Shown: one piece after another, positions 24,401-36,221 of the stretch
How the letters are laid out: the number at the start of each line of letters is the position of its first letter
How positions within the stretch are numbered: the stretch's first letter is position 1
Assembly (NCBI RefSeq): GCF_010183535.1
Contig: NC_071331.1
Location: 15,996,001-16,060,000 of the forward strand
Source: Caenorhabditis remanei
Lineage: Eukaryota > Nematoda > Chromadorea > Rhabditida > Rhabditidae
Length of the DNA: 64,000 bases
Direction of reading: 5' to 3'
The notes under the pieces: model-generated
Databases searched by the model: none
Told to the model about the DNA's origin: nothing
What the model saw: only the letters and a program-made list of their open reading frames with translations
Position numbers and translations under genes: made by a program

Positions 24401-27400
24401 TCCCCTTGTTTGTCGGACAGTTTGGATGTCAGCTATTGCACAACATCGTTTTTTTCTGGAACGAAAAGAGCTGAAAAAGGTGATTTTCATTTTCGGTTTT
24501 TCTTCTCAATTCTTTCTCTGGCTACTTACTCGTTCTTTTTATTGCGCAGAAAGCGTGACAAATTTCCATGGATGATGATGTCTTTGAAGGTGGCCAGACA
24601 GCCTAGGTGGTATTTCGAAGGCTAAAGTAGCTTGAAGCTATACGAAAAAGAAACCTTTCCTGTCCTATTTTTTAGTTTGTAGTGAGATATCTGAAATGTA
24701 AATTCAAAGTTTTGAAATTTCAAACTTTTTCTCTTTTCTTTATTCTACAAACTGAGTCATCCATACGACAAACAAATTCCACTTAAGCTTCGTTTATGTT
24801 TTGTTTTTCTTGCGATTTGTTGTTACTTCTTGTGATACGAATTTTCTCGTCCAATTCTTCATCTTGTCAGTTGGCATCAGTTTTTCAGACGTTTTGTGCG
24901 TTTTCAGTTTCGATGATTTTTGGGTTTTCCCACCTTCATATATTACTGCGACTAACTTTTTTTTCACCGTTGCCTGGAAACATTATCACGAGATTGCTAA
25001 TCAAATATCTCCCATTTTTCATTTCTTTTCTCTCCACATTCCAAAAAAAAACGTATGGAAATTGAGTCTGTTGGTGTCTGGGCAACCCCCCTTCTTCCTT
25101 CTCCTCTTCTACTTTTTTCTCCTTTTTCAACCTCGCGTCATCATTCATTTCTTCGCATATCCCGCTTTCACGAACCCATCACCATGTTGCCCTGGAGACG
25201 TCGTAGGTTGATGATGTGAGCAGTAGCACTCTATGTTTTTCATCCCCCTCCTGCAAAATCTCTTCTTTATTTTATTTATTAGTGTGCAACAAAACATTAT
25301 GCAATCGGCTCAATCGGTTACTGTTGAGCGACGTTTGAAGTGGACCGATGATGTTGCGTTGACGGATTTAGAGAGATCTAATTGATTGAGTCATCAAATA
25401 GGAGAGTGTGAATACTGTAGACAATTGAATGATACAAATGTGCATCAGATTTCAGAAAGTATCAGCAATAGTTTTATGATTCTCGATGATTCATAAAATC
25501 AAAAATTTCTGAATTTAGTTCTACCAAGTTACCGTAATCATGTGACTATCTATCATATGAACTGGTGATATACAATGATTTTTCCTATTCATTGTCTTCC
25601 TAGTCTTCACTATAATCGTAGATAGTCGTCACTGTCTGCCTGTTGTTGTTCCGCTTTGTTTGGATGAGTCACATTTCACATTCTCTCTAGTGCTTTTATC
25701 AACGAGACACTCTTCATTTTTCTCCCACCTCTCCTCTCATAGTTCGTGTCTTTTTCTTCATTCCGTAACTTCCAATCCTTGTTGATCATGTTGCACTTTG
25801 TTTGGTTTTTCGAAATACTTCGAAGTCATCACCAAAATTGCCACTGTTTCTGTGAGAGCAGCCGCGCCCATCTGCGTCTCTTCTTCTTCAACACTATCTC
25901 GGTTTCTATTGTGACAGATGATCGTGGCCACAAAAATTTGCATTTGTGTCCGGTGTCCGTTCACCAGTTCACTTGTCTTCCTCATCTGAATATTTGTACA
26001 TTGTTTTGAAGTGTACTACAAAACTAACAGCTTCTGGTCGAACAGAGCGATTGATGAAAAATATATGACCACAAGGTCCCAGTGCTTTCTCACTCTCTCG
26101 TGCAGCCCGGGGGGCACTTGTCACTGGACATTTTACACACTCAAACTCGGAAACGGGCTCTTTTTTGCGTGGTGGTGGTGGCGCTCTCTTAGATCTCATT
26201 CTTGTTTCCCTCATCTGTCACTCATTTAGTCATTGTTTTGAGTTTGACTGACTTCCATCATGATTCGTTGACCACCTCCTCTATTGTTGGATATCTCGTT
26301 TGCATATGAATACCAACGATGAAAAGCTGCCACGTTTCTAGATTTCTCTCGAATCGACGCTTCAATTTCTTCCACCTTCCCCCATTTATAAACACTATTT
26401 TTTGAAATTTTACGCACCGATGCTTCTATTTGTTCAACAGTCAGTCCCCGACGCCTTTTTTGTCGGCGCCTGTGTTATTGTAGAGAATGTGTGTGTCATC
26501 AACCAATCCCCAACATTGTAATTTCGAATTCCGTTTTTTGTACGAGAAAATAGCAATAAGATTACATAGATGTCTAGAGACATCTAGCTCCCGCCTAACT
26601 GTGTCTGATCATGTGGCTACTTGTAGTTTGTCTGTTTGCGACATAGTTTACTTTTCTCCAAAAAGATCTACAACTACTCTGTTTGTGTCAAGTTTTTTTT
26701 TGAAGATGATTGATGAATGAGATTGTACAATTCTTTTGACAATGCAATATCCATTTCACAGATTTCTGTTAGACTTATCTACCATACTGATTTTCAGTAA
26801 ATTCACATTCAGCAAGAAGGCTTTTTCTGAAATTTACTGTTTTTAGATTGCAGCACCTTGGACTAATCTATTGAACTTCACTGAATTCTTCATAATTTAT
26901 ATTTTCTTATTCATGCCCTAGTGCCGTTTCTCCTTCCTACTAAGCGCCTGACCGATTTAAATCACTCGAAAAGTGTCGCCGCTTGGCCACTTCAAGTTGT
27001 GAGCACATCCATCGCGCAAAAGCACACACATTCAACAAATGGATGATGATGGTGGTGGCAATCCGAGACCTCAAAACTCGACCCATCATCAACATCAAAA
27101 CATGTCGTTTGTTTTCTGTCAATTTTTCGTAGTACTCTACCCATCCGTGGGCCGATTCCTGATCTCTCTCGGAAAAGATGGATGGAGAAAGAGTTGTTAA
27201 GCGGATTGTCTCATTTTCCACCCAACGGACAAATAGACTACGGGAATACAAATTACGGTAAACGAAGAGATACAATTTTTAACAAAATGTCTACTCCAAC
27301 TCTTTTTTGAATGTTTGGTTCACTAAAATGAATTAGCCAGTGGAATTCCCAGTGTCAAGGTTCTCATAATGCGATAAATCCATCACATTGAAATGTTTGC

Positions 27401-30400
27401 GGTTAAAAGATTCTGGCAAAAAAAGATCGTAGGCGCACCCAGCGGGTGAAATGACCTTAAAAAAGATAGAGGTAGGCAGTCGGCAAATGGCGAACAATGG
27501 AACAATCAAGGAATACAAAGTAGTTGGAATCCGGCAAAACTCACGGGGGCTAATTGGCGAGATGGAACGTTTGCGCGACGATGCATCCCGACGATTCAAT
27601 TATGAATTGTGTTGCTGCTGCTGTGTTTTATGAAAGCGACTATATCCGGCGACGACTGTCAGATCTGCAGGATGATGGAAAGGGTGTGTAGATGTAAAGA
27701 GACAAGGCCGTCTAACCTCTTCGGAAAGTACGCGCGAGCGAATTTCCTTTCTTGGATCAGCGACTGTCTCCCCTGCTGCGTCTCCGATTCGTTCCTATTT
27801 CAACTCGAAGACCATCATATTCTTCTCCCCTCACTACTACTTGTTGTCCAGCCCGTATCCGAGTTCTCGATTGTCTGCGAATCGTCAACTTGTTGCTATT
27901 TCCTGTTCACTCTACCTGAAGGTGGTGGTGGTGCACAAGAAGGGCGGTAAACACAGAACAAATTGAGAGGAGCGCACAGTGCGCGAGACTCGGAGTGAAT
28001 TTCGAAAGGAATCTGTGAGAGAAAGAATTTTGTCTGTGCGTCTGTGGATGCTTATTATTCGGTACATCAGTTGTCTTTGTTACCATTCATTCAATGCACC
28101 AGGACGATGATGTGCAAGCTATACAGAAACCCGCTTATCGGCATAGATATTTGCAGGTACGTTCTTCGTTATTTGAGAAATTGAAACAGTTGTCATTCGA
28201 ACCATACACCAATGCTCAATCTGCCATTTTTCTCAACTTATCAGCTGCTTCGTTCCAACCAACTGATCTCTTTCATGACCTCATTCTTTCTAAATGAGCT
28301 GTTATCTTTCTTGTGCACCTTGCTCTTTTCCCTCTGATGGCTCCTGTTCTTCACGTGTTTTCTTCATCTCATCCTTTACATCCACATGTGTGCTTCTTTT
28401 TTCCTTTCTCTCGATTCTTCATGTCCTGACTCTCATTTGTCCGCCTCATTCCACCATTGATTTGATCTCATTTTCCGTCATGATTCTATTAGTTTTTTGG
28501 TTCTTTTCTCCCTTCATCTCTCTCTAAAACTCAAATATATTGAAACGGCTGAAAAACGACAAGAAATGTGTTTTTTGTTTGAATTTCTGATGAGCCTGTC
28601 GTTGGTGGTTTTACGCTTGACGAGAAGCATCACTCATCCAACCGTCCGACGTCTTTTCGCACCCCAATTCATAAAGGATTTCGTCTACAATTTCTCTATC
28701 TCTCTTTGTATATTTCCTTCCGAATTTCACACTGTTGCAATCTGGTTTTTCGTTATTGCAGCGTCCTTCACTGATCCGATTCACCGGGCCACATGTAAAT
28801 TATCAGCTAATCGGCGGTAGATCCACGCACTTTCTCATGTCGTTTCCGAATTCTCCTTCTTCTAATTTTCTCTAATTAATTAAATCTCTCATTTCACTTT
28901 CTTGTTTTCTCATCTAGTACATTATAGTATATCCTAGTTGATCGGAAAGAAAGTGAGCCATCATCATTCAACTGCACCCCTCTTGACTTTCTTGAATAAT
29001 ACGGTACACAACACTGTGAGACACTGCGCTAAACCCAAGTAAACACATAGAAGATTTCGGAGAAAGATGCAGTAGTAAACCCATTTCAATATTTATTATT
29101 CCTCTCCGAATAGTACTATAATCGGACAAAAGTAGGTGGTTCTAGTGGTCCTTCTTCACTTTTCTCTTTTCCGAATTCCGTCCAGTCCGGAAATGACATT
29201 AACGCTCTTACCCCCCTGGCTTGTTCTCTTCTTCTTTTTTCTTTTTCTCTCTTCGGAATCCCAACTAAACCATTACTTTTTCTTCGTTCCCTAAATTCTG
29301 TTTCTATATTTTTCGGTCGAAAATGTGTATTCCCATCTTCTGAATATGTTTTTTGTTGGTGCTCCTCATTCCTCATAACTTTTCTGAAATGCGCCTCTTG
29401 AAATTCAATTTTCCTCTTGACAATCTCACTCCCCCTCGGCGTTTTCTGCCCGCATATGTTCGTTTTTTCTCACTTATAAGTATCTTACATCAGCAAAGAA
29501 GGGTATTTATGGTTCTGAAAATGCTTACCGTTGTTTCGATGAATTTTAATTCTCTTGATCTTTCTATTATTCCGTTAGACTGGAACAAAGTGTATAATCG
29601 AGTCACAAGTACATCGATATCAAGTTACCGAAGAGTGCCAAGCGCCCTCATTTCATTCGCGCATCCCATTTCTCGCGTACTCTAAAATCGAAAACAATAA
29701 GCTGACTTTTCTTGACGAGAGATGTCATATCAAACCATTCAGATTGCTATCTACCGTCCTTTTCTCTCTCTCTCGTTTCCCTCTTCCGTTCCATTCTATT
29801 CAAGTCATATTATACATGCATTTCTTCATATTCCTCTTGTCTTTCTCAATCTTTGGTCCGCTCATTTCATTTTCAAACCCGTTTCTTTTTCCGGCGAGCA
29901 GTTACTTTTTCTTCCTTTTTCCTCTCCCAAAAAAGCCAGGACGCTCCATGGCAGTTAGTGTCCACTGCGAGTTTCGTGACTCCCATGGGAAGTGACGAGT
30001 ACGAACATAGTGTTAGCGACGACAAAACGATGGACGTAGTCAACACGTTTTTGTCGTCGAGAATCGGTATGTGAAATGAGATTCTGAGACGAGACCGAAG
30101 GAAGAGAAGAAGGCGTTCATGAGCTCAAAACAAACATTACGTATATACCTTTCTGGACTTCCCAACCACAAGCAAATAGGATTCAAATTATCTGAAACTG
30201 CTATTCTGAAGTCTCAGACAGTTATCGTATCCTCTGTTTTCATTCTTGAATTTTCTATGTTTCTCTATTTCTTCTTCGTCGTCTTCTAGAGCAAAACCAC
30301 AAATATTCTACTATTTTCTAAAATTTGAGTTTCTTGAGTTTTATGCGTTTTTTCTTCGAATGATCAGTGTCTGCACAACATTGATGGGATTCAAAATGTG

Positions 30401-33400
30401 TGTTCTATCTATGTCTCTTGTTTTGTCTCGTTCCCTCAAACATAATATCGATGCGTGATACGTCAACCAGATATTTCGATATTCTTTCCAACATCTGACC
30501 GCCATTAGATGTTCCTATGAATTTAGTGGATCTCTTTGTCTTGGGGTTTACATCATTCGAGAAACGCATATTTTATTGTCACGCTGCACGGGAATGCAAT
30601 ATGGCCACCCGGGCTAACGTTCCCTCGTTCATCTGTCGCATAGACTAGTATCAAATGACTGCCGGTGCCTTTGGTGGTTTACGGTCGCCCGCTTTGAGTT
30701 TACGACCCGAAAAAGCTATCATACTACTAAACCATGTTCGAAAGATTCTAAGGCTGACACACAATCTGTGAACACTAGTCGACGCAATTCTTTTCTCATT
30801 ATTCTTGTTTATGCTAATTATGGGGGTATTTAGGATGAGAATAGGGTGATTGCGTGTGAAAACAGCTTCACCGTCTGATCCCTTATTAGCCCTCATTTGA
30901 CCGTTCGATTCAATAATCTGAGATACTCGACGCTCTTCAATTTACGCAACTCTACTCAATCATGAGAACCACCGAACAGCTTCTTCTCGACTATACCTAA
31001 ACGTTGACTTAGCGCCACCTGTTACATGATGACCTGTCTTTCCCTGTTAATCGTCATGTCACTGAGCTGTTTTTCTGGACAGAGGCAATTAACGAAAACC
31101 ACAGGTATTTGGGTGTGGTAGGCATGACTTTGAAATGATCACGGAGGTCATTCCTCTTTTAATTCAATCAAATCTATCAGTTCTCGTTTTATTTTTCTTT
31201 TTTGTTCATTATCACATCATCGTTTCCTCTTGTTCTCACCCACATAGACAAACTATTATGGCTTCTGTTTATTTTATTAACCATGTCATGGCTTGCGCTA
31301 AATCTGTGATGCTACCACCTGCCAGCAGTTCTTTTCCTGTTCTTCCCGGCACTCATCTGCCCGTAAGCTCTTTCATAATTTGAATATAGGCACTCTTTTC
31401 GTAGAGACACTCACACCTGTCGCCACAGTACACACAGAAAAGACACGGCACGCTAGAGCTCATCTCGTTAATCCCCTCCAATCATTTCTACAGCTTTAGA
31501 TGTCATCGCAAATTATTACAAGAAATAGACGAGAAGAAATAAGAGAAATCATATTTGAACTATGTGGAAAACGAATGTTATTGTGATCTACGGCGGAATG
31601 TTTTGTTTCGGGAGGTACCAGGGCCACCTTTGTGTCTGCCGCTGAATTTGAATGAGAAAAGTCTGTTTCTCAAACTACTGTCACTTGAAGGAACGTACAG
31701 TTGTAGTCAACAGTCGAACACTTTTCTCATTTCGATAAACAGTATAAAGTGCAAACAAACATGATAATTCATTTACTTTGTGTGTCTCTCTTTTCCTTCT
31801 TTTTCTCTTTTATTCTTTTGGCCTCCAATTATTCCATCAACTGATTTCTATTACTTCTTCGTTTACCAACACTCATTATTATGGAAAAAGCCAACATTTC
31901 TTCAATGGTCATTTATTTTTTCTACCAGTTACCTCCTTTCCCTCCTTTCTCCTTTAAGCCACGCCCATCTCTACCCTTTCTCAAGCTTTTTGGTATTTAA
32001 TGCCACCTTAGCTCCGCCCACCACCTACCACAACACGTGCCGTCCACCTTTCTGTCATTAGCGAGTGAAGCAAATATGTCTATGCGAATTCATGCTTTTA
32101 AACAAAGTATTCTCGAACTACTAATTGAAGCATATTCTCTACAGAAAACACATCATTCACGGAACGCTGTCGTCGATCATCAAGAGCTTACTGAAAAGCT
32201 GAATCGACTCACCAGCACCAGCTCGTTAGGATCCAGTTTGCCTTCATTGAGGTAAGATTTTCTTTTTTCCGAACATTCGTAAGAAAAGGTTTTTCAATGA
32301 GAATTATCCAAATTACAACACATATTAATTTAATGAAAATTTCAGCTCCCTACACTCCAACTCGTCGATCGGCACAATGCCGTCGGCGAAAATTGGCGAC
32401 GGAAGTACGTCAAGTCTTCCACCTGTGTTGTCATCTAACAAGCCAATATCAACGCAAACTTCTGAAGTTCCCTCGGATGCTCAAGATATGAATGAGACAC
32501 TTCATAGTAAGAACTCTCCCCTGAGTTCAAATTTTTCATGTATATTTTTCTAGATAAATCCGTCGAAGAGTTTCAAAGAGATCTGGAAAGGTGTGAAGTT
32601 TTGAAAGCACGAAAAGCGGATTTAGAAGCCAGGCTGCGTCAGAAGATGCAGGAACTGAAAGCTGTTTGCGTTGAAGAAGGAGACATAACAGGCGAAATGC
32701 CTGTCGAAATAAACGACGTTGTTCTTCCGGGAGACGATTTTCCTCGATTGAAACGACGCGTCGGAACGGCTTATTCGATTCCAGATGAGCTTATTAAAGC
32801 AGATAAGGTAAGTACTTTATTTATCAAAAATCATGCTGAAAGAGCTGCGTAAAGTGGATTCGCTCTTGCCACATCGTTAGTGTTTGGGTCTTCAATGTAG
32901 GTGCCAGTAAGACGAACCACGATCAGGAAGTTGAGCATAATGATAATGACTCCCACGACGTGTGTAAAAGAAGAGTTAGAATTGGCACCTGGTCCATCTT
33001 CGATCAGATCGTAGAGCATACATTGAAGAGCCACAATAGCATTGACACTACACAAGAACAATGAGAAGAATGATCCGAATGAGATTCCGTCTGAAAAATT
33101 GAGTTTTTTCTAGTAACGTTTCCTTCAACCAACCAGTCATCAGAAGCATACTCAACGACACGAGGGCAGCACTTCCAACACTTATTCCTACCAAAACTTT
33201 TCTATTGTCGTCGAAACTGTTTCCAATGACCTGAAAAGTTTTGTCACTTTCGATATAATTTTTTTAAGCCCACATGAGCAGTTAGTCCAACAATGACAGG
33301 CATGAAATAGTTGGGCGGTCCATAATCAGCAAGTGAGTAGTGAATGTTAGTAATCATTGAAAACATTCCACACAAGAACGCCCAAACAATCATTGTCACT

Positions 33401-36221
33401 CGATATTCATAAATTGTCAGTTTTTCCTTCTTGAAAAGAACTGCAATATTAGCACCAACTAGTGGTAGAAACAAGTAAGTGAACATGAAAACAATGAAAC
33501 GACCGAAAACTTCACGGAACGGATAGTGAAGGAATGATAAGCCTCCTGCACGAATCCCCAACGTAAAAGAGGCGAAAAGAATCGTGCGAGCCACATAGAG
33601 TCTGAGATTGCATAATTACTGTAGGAAAATGGGAACTACCATACTCCATGAGAAGATTCCGAGGGAAATTAGGTGGAAGTGGTCTTGTATCGAAGACTCG
33701 AAGCATGATCTTCTCACATTCCGTCCAAATGATTGCTCCGATCGATTTGGGCTGTTCTTTCTCTCTGGAACAAGGTCTGAAGATCTCCGTTTTCATTTCC
33801 CATACTTACTCAACACGTTTGACTGTAGAAGTCATTATTTCTTGGAAAGTTTCGAATAAAACGAAATACAAAAGCTTCTTGAGAAGTGAACTCATGAAAT
33901 AGTACAGCTTTAGTACATTGTGAGGTTCTTAAGTTCACGTATTTCAGGCGGACAAAATGAGTCAATTGGAAACAGACGTTGAATTGCATCGAAGGATTGT
34001 GGCAGCAGCATCTAGATTAGCAACAGATAAAAATACAAACAAATCAGTACGAAAGAAGAGACAAAAAGATCTACAAGCGGCGAGATTAAGACTAAATCGA
34101 CTCGAGCAAGGCCTCCAACAAATGAGACATTCAGCAAGCAAACCGGATATCAGTAGCCTCACAAGTGATAGTAGTAGTAAGTTGAAATGTCGTAGAAGTC
34201 TTAAATCATTTATTTTTTCAGATTCATGGTCAGCTTCTAATTCAAGTGGAGCTCTGCTGACAATGGCAATGACGAAGAGTTGTCCGACAACACCACGTGG
34301 ATCTGTTCCAGATTTGTCGAGAAATGATATGGGCGATGAGAAAGACGAGTTTGATGAAAATGTTGAAGATAGAGTGTCGAGGAGAGCTCCAAGGTATGTC
34401 ACGATTTTTCATTAATAAATTGGGTCAGTGAAGACTGTTTCGTAGATATGGTTTAGGACGATTTGCTTTCAGAATTTTTAATAAAAGTCCCGAAGTGTGA
34501 TTACCCTCGATTCAATTCCCAATTCAACCTTTTTACTTCTCTCACTCTTATCCCGAAATCCCATATCTAATATTCTCCCTTTTCCAGTGCGATTTCTCGT
34601 CATTCCCTGTCTCAGCGGTATTCCGGAGTATCTTCCTCATCAACGAGTTCTGGATCTGATTCAATGGGTCTTGGACTGCCACCACGCCCAACTTCTCGGA
34701 AATCACAACAACAACAGACAACACCATTCGAAGATCAGCTCGATAATCCAATGATGTGTGATGTTCCTTCAACAAATCCACTGTTAGTAACCACCTCCTT
34801 GCACACTCTGTCACATGTCAGAGATAACGGATGTCGTGTCTTAACCGAATACTATCCTGTTCTGAAAAAGATCAGAACAAACTATTGAACATTAAATGTT
34901 GTCAGCTTATTGCATAAAATATTCCACTTCTTTGTTTCTAGGCATGCAGATCTAGATAATAATCTAATAAATTTATTTCACCCTCCGCTTCTGCACTAAT
35001 TCTGATTGGTGTTTATTATTTGTTGATTTTCTTTATGGCCTGCTATTGAAAAAATACAGCCGAAAATCACCAAAAACTAGTTAACAAGTATACAGAAATT
35101 GCTCACTGAACAACCATGAAATTTTTGTAAAAATGAAGATTCCTTTTATTTCTAGCCACTCTAATGTATGTTTTTGAGCAGTTTCTATTGTCCTATCCAC
35201 GTAGCACATATTTTGTTTGAGTTACAGCTAATAATGTGTTATTTTGCAGTTACGAAAACGTCGGATACCGCTCCACTTCATATCGAAGCAGTTATCGGCA
35301 AGCACATTATCCAACGATCCAGGTAAGTAACCAACCTCTGAAATTGAAATAAAATGAAATTCTATTTCAGGATGAACACACTCAACGAAAACGCGCTCAA
35401 TCAGCTCATTCGATAAGTACAGATAATGGTGCAAACGGAAGAACATCAACGTATTCAGTTCCATTGAACGATGCAGCCCAGAAATTCAGAGATTACGATT
35501 ATGAAGATGAAGAAGATTCAACTCCCACTATGGATCTCCCTGGACATCTGGTAAATGTACGTCGATTGACTTCTTCTATTTCGTGTCAAGCTGGATTCGC
35601 AACGGCAAGTTTGGATCGTCGATATGCGAAAACCAACGGAGGAAGGATGTCAAGTGGATGCTCTGATGATATCATTCGACAGAATGTAACCACTCGAATC
35701 ACAACGTTCCCTGTTGCTACGCCAGCAGCTACCGTAATATTATCTGGGTTAGTGTTTTTGATTTTTTCGATACAGTTTGTATCTTTCTAATCAGAAGTGT
35801 AAACAAGATGATAAGAAGAAAGAAAATTTATCCCTTTCATCAAACGATTTGACGAAGATGAATTGTTAATTTGATTGAAGATAACTGTTAGAAAGAGAGG
35901 GCATTGACACATATGACCAGTCAGAATGTTGAAAGAATGTAATTTTACAGAAAGCCATACTCGTCATCTGAACTTCCACGATTTCAACCACCTCCCCCTG
36001 TGGCCCGTGTCACACATTTGCCACGTGGATCTCTGCCGCCGTACACACCTTCACCTTTAGGAATGCAATCTCCACAGTCGAACGGAATTGCTCCACCAAA
36101 TGGAAAACTGTCGACTAATCCTCAAATGGAAGCACTGTTGTCATACTACAAACAACAACAACATCAGTCACAGCCACGTTCCAATCCGTCGCAACAGCCG
36201 AAGACAGCGACGATCGTTTAG
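21479..36221 (+). CDS. FRMD4-like FERM and CUPID-domain scaffold protein
   Basis: Exons: 21479-21559, 21607-21719, 21799-21897, 21946-22030, 22080-22156, 22484-22636, 23030-23305, 23402-23488, 24329-24479, 29940-30066, 32062-32251, 32346-32506, 32554-32807, 33948-34176, 34222-34393, 34588-34782, 35250-35322, 35371-35747, 35951-36221. Sum 3,171 nt, 1,056 aa, close to human FRMD4A. FERM (about 16-374): F1 with FCLGFTDN and HFHWLDG; F3 with VIDNLYYRDKKFSIEI and VWMSAIAQHRFFLERKEL, the latter very like FRMD4A/B. CUPID (about 535-700): EARLRQKMQELKAVC, RRVGTAYSI and a coiled coil with AASRLATDK. Then a Ser/Gln/Pro-rich tail containing YENVGYRS. The last residues ATIV fit a class I PDZ ligand. Family knowledge: FRMD4 proteins bind cytohesins and Par3 in epithelial polarity. 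Joining the two halves over the 24480-29939 intron is my inference, supported by phase and family architecture. Annotation pipelines may split it. Confidence 0.85.
23402..23488 (+). other. 87-nt symmetric exon inside FERM F3
   Basis: This exon adds 29 acidic/polar residues (approximately TESSENVADDVILIN onwards). Both flanking exons meet it in the same phase, so skipping keeps the frame. Skipping joins IREPKK to VSCGRRRS, which matches vertebrate FRMD4 (HDPRR followed by SVxRR) without a gap. It is a good candidate alternative exon. Confidence 0.6.
24480..28093. other. First part of the 5.5-kb intron of the FRMD4-like gene
   Basis: No coding signal that I trust. An apparent acceptor at about 24550 (attgcgcag) would add only two residues before TGA in the required phase, giving a possible FERM-only short product, but I do not include it. 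GTTGCC motifs resembling RFX/X-box half sites lie at 24969, 25073 (reverse) and 25186. The region also holds pyrimidine-rich stretches and the upstream DNA of the alternative first exon at 28094. Confidence 0.45.
25186..25199 (+). promoter_or_regulatory. X-box-like site (RFX/DAF-19 type)
   Basis: gttgccctggagac matches the X-box pattern RYYNYYWWRRNRAC at 13 of 14 positions (C at the first W). A 13-base version, gttgcctggaaac, with one base missing from the centre, is at 24969-24981. Established: DAF-19 acts through such sites in ciliated neurons. A role here is a guess, since they are deep in an intron. Confidence 0.25.
28094..28156 (+). CDS. Candidate alternative first exon of the FRMD4-like gene
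   Basis: ATG-initiated 21-codon exon (begins MHQDDDVQAIQ, ends HRYLQ) with a good donor, CAG followed by GTACGT. It ends in phase 0, exactly what the exon at 29940 needs. Joined to it, it would give a 703-aa isoform with CUPID and tail but no FERM domain. The GC-richer 140 bases before it (27950-28093) could be an internal promoter. It would then be controlled separately from the 21479 start. RNA evidence is lacking; the support is phase and splice-site quality. Confidence 0.5.
28157..29939. other. Intronic DNA before exon 29940
   Basis: T/C-rich and without a recognisable gene. The acceptor ending it (cccaaaaaagccag at 29939) is a poor match to the nematode consensus TTTTCAG, so use of the exon at 29940 could be regulated. 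The following intron 30067-32061 is also empty of genes and ends in GC-box-like copies (gccacgccc, ctccgccca) near 31960-32020. Confidence 0.4.
32816..32821 (-). terminator. poly(A) signal of the nested gene at the host splice donor
   Basis: TTTATT on the plus strand is AATAAA on the minus strand, 10 bases past the nested stop. The host donor GTAAGT begins at 32808, so cleavage some 15 bases further on would fall at or inside host exon 32554-32807. Confidence 0.6.
32831..33895 (-). CDS. Nested antisense multi-pass membrane protein
   Basis: Lies wholly inside intron 32808-33947 of the FRMD4-like gene, opposite strand, with its own introns. The start ATG is at 33895-33893 (MSSLLKKLLYFV). Exon 2 runs from about 33779 to 33644 (begins PCSREKEQPKS, contains TRPLPPNFPRNLL). 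Exon 3 runs from about 33621 to 33276 (ELYVARTILFAS to ADYGPPNYFMP). Exon 4 is near 33231-33137 (VIGNSFDDNRK). The last exon runs from about 33090 to the stop at 32831 (LFLCSVNAIVAL to NPLYAALSA). All junctions join in frame on GT/AG. About 285 aa with roughly six hydrophobic segments, a soluble N-terminal part and an NSS sequon in the last loop. The layout is reminiscent of small six-span families such as Frag1/DRAM, but I see no diagnostic motif and assign no function. Confidence 0.8.

Noticed and set aside
24550..24624. Exon-like segment after attgcgcag in the FRMD4-like intron
   Set aside because: In the phase required by the preceding exon it hits TGA after two codons; the open frame needs a phase the donor does not supply. 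It is kept only as a possible early end.
27451..27633. 60-codon frame ending in a run of cysteines
   Set aside because: The Cys run comes from a tgc/tgt simple stretch. There is no homology and no splice context.
33957..34415. Separate gene starting at the ATG at 33957
   Set aside because: The ATG is internal to a CUPID exon that begins at 33948 after TTTCAG and continues the reading frame from 32807.
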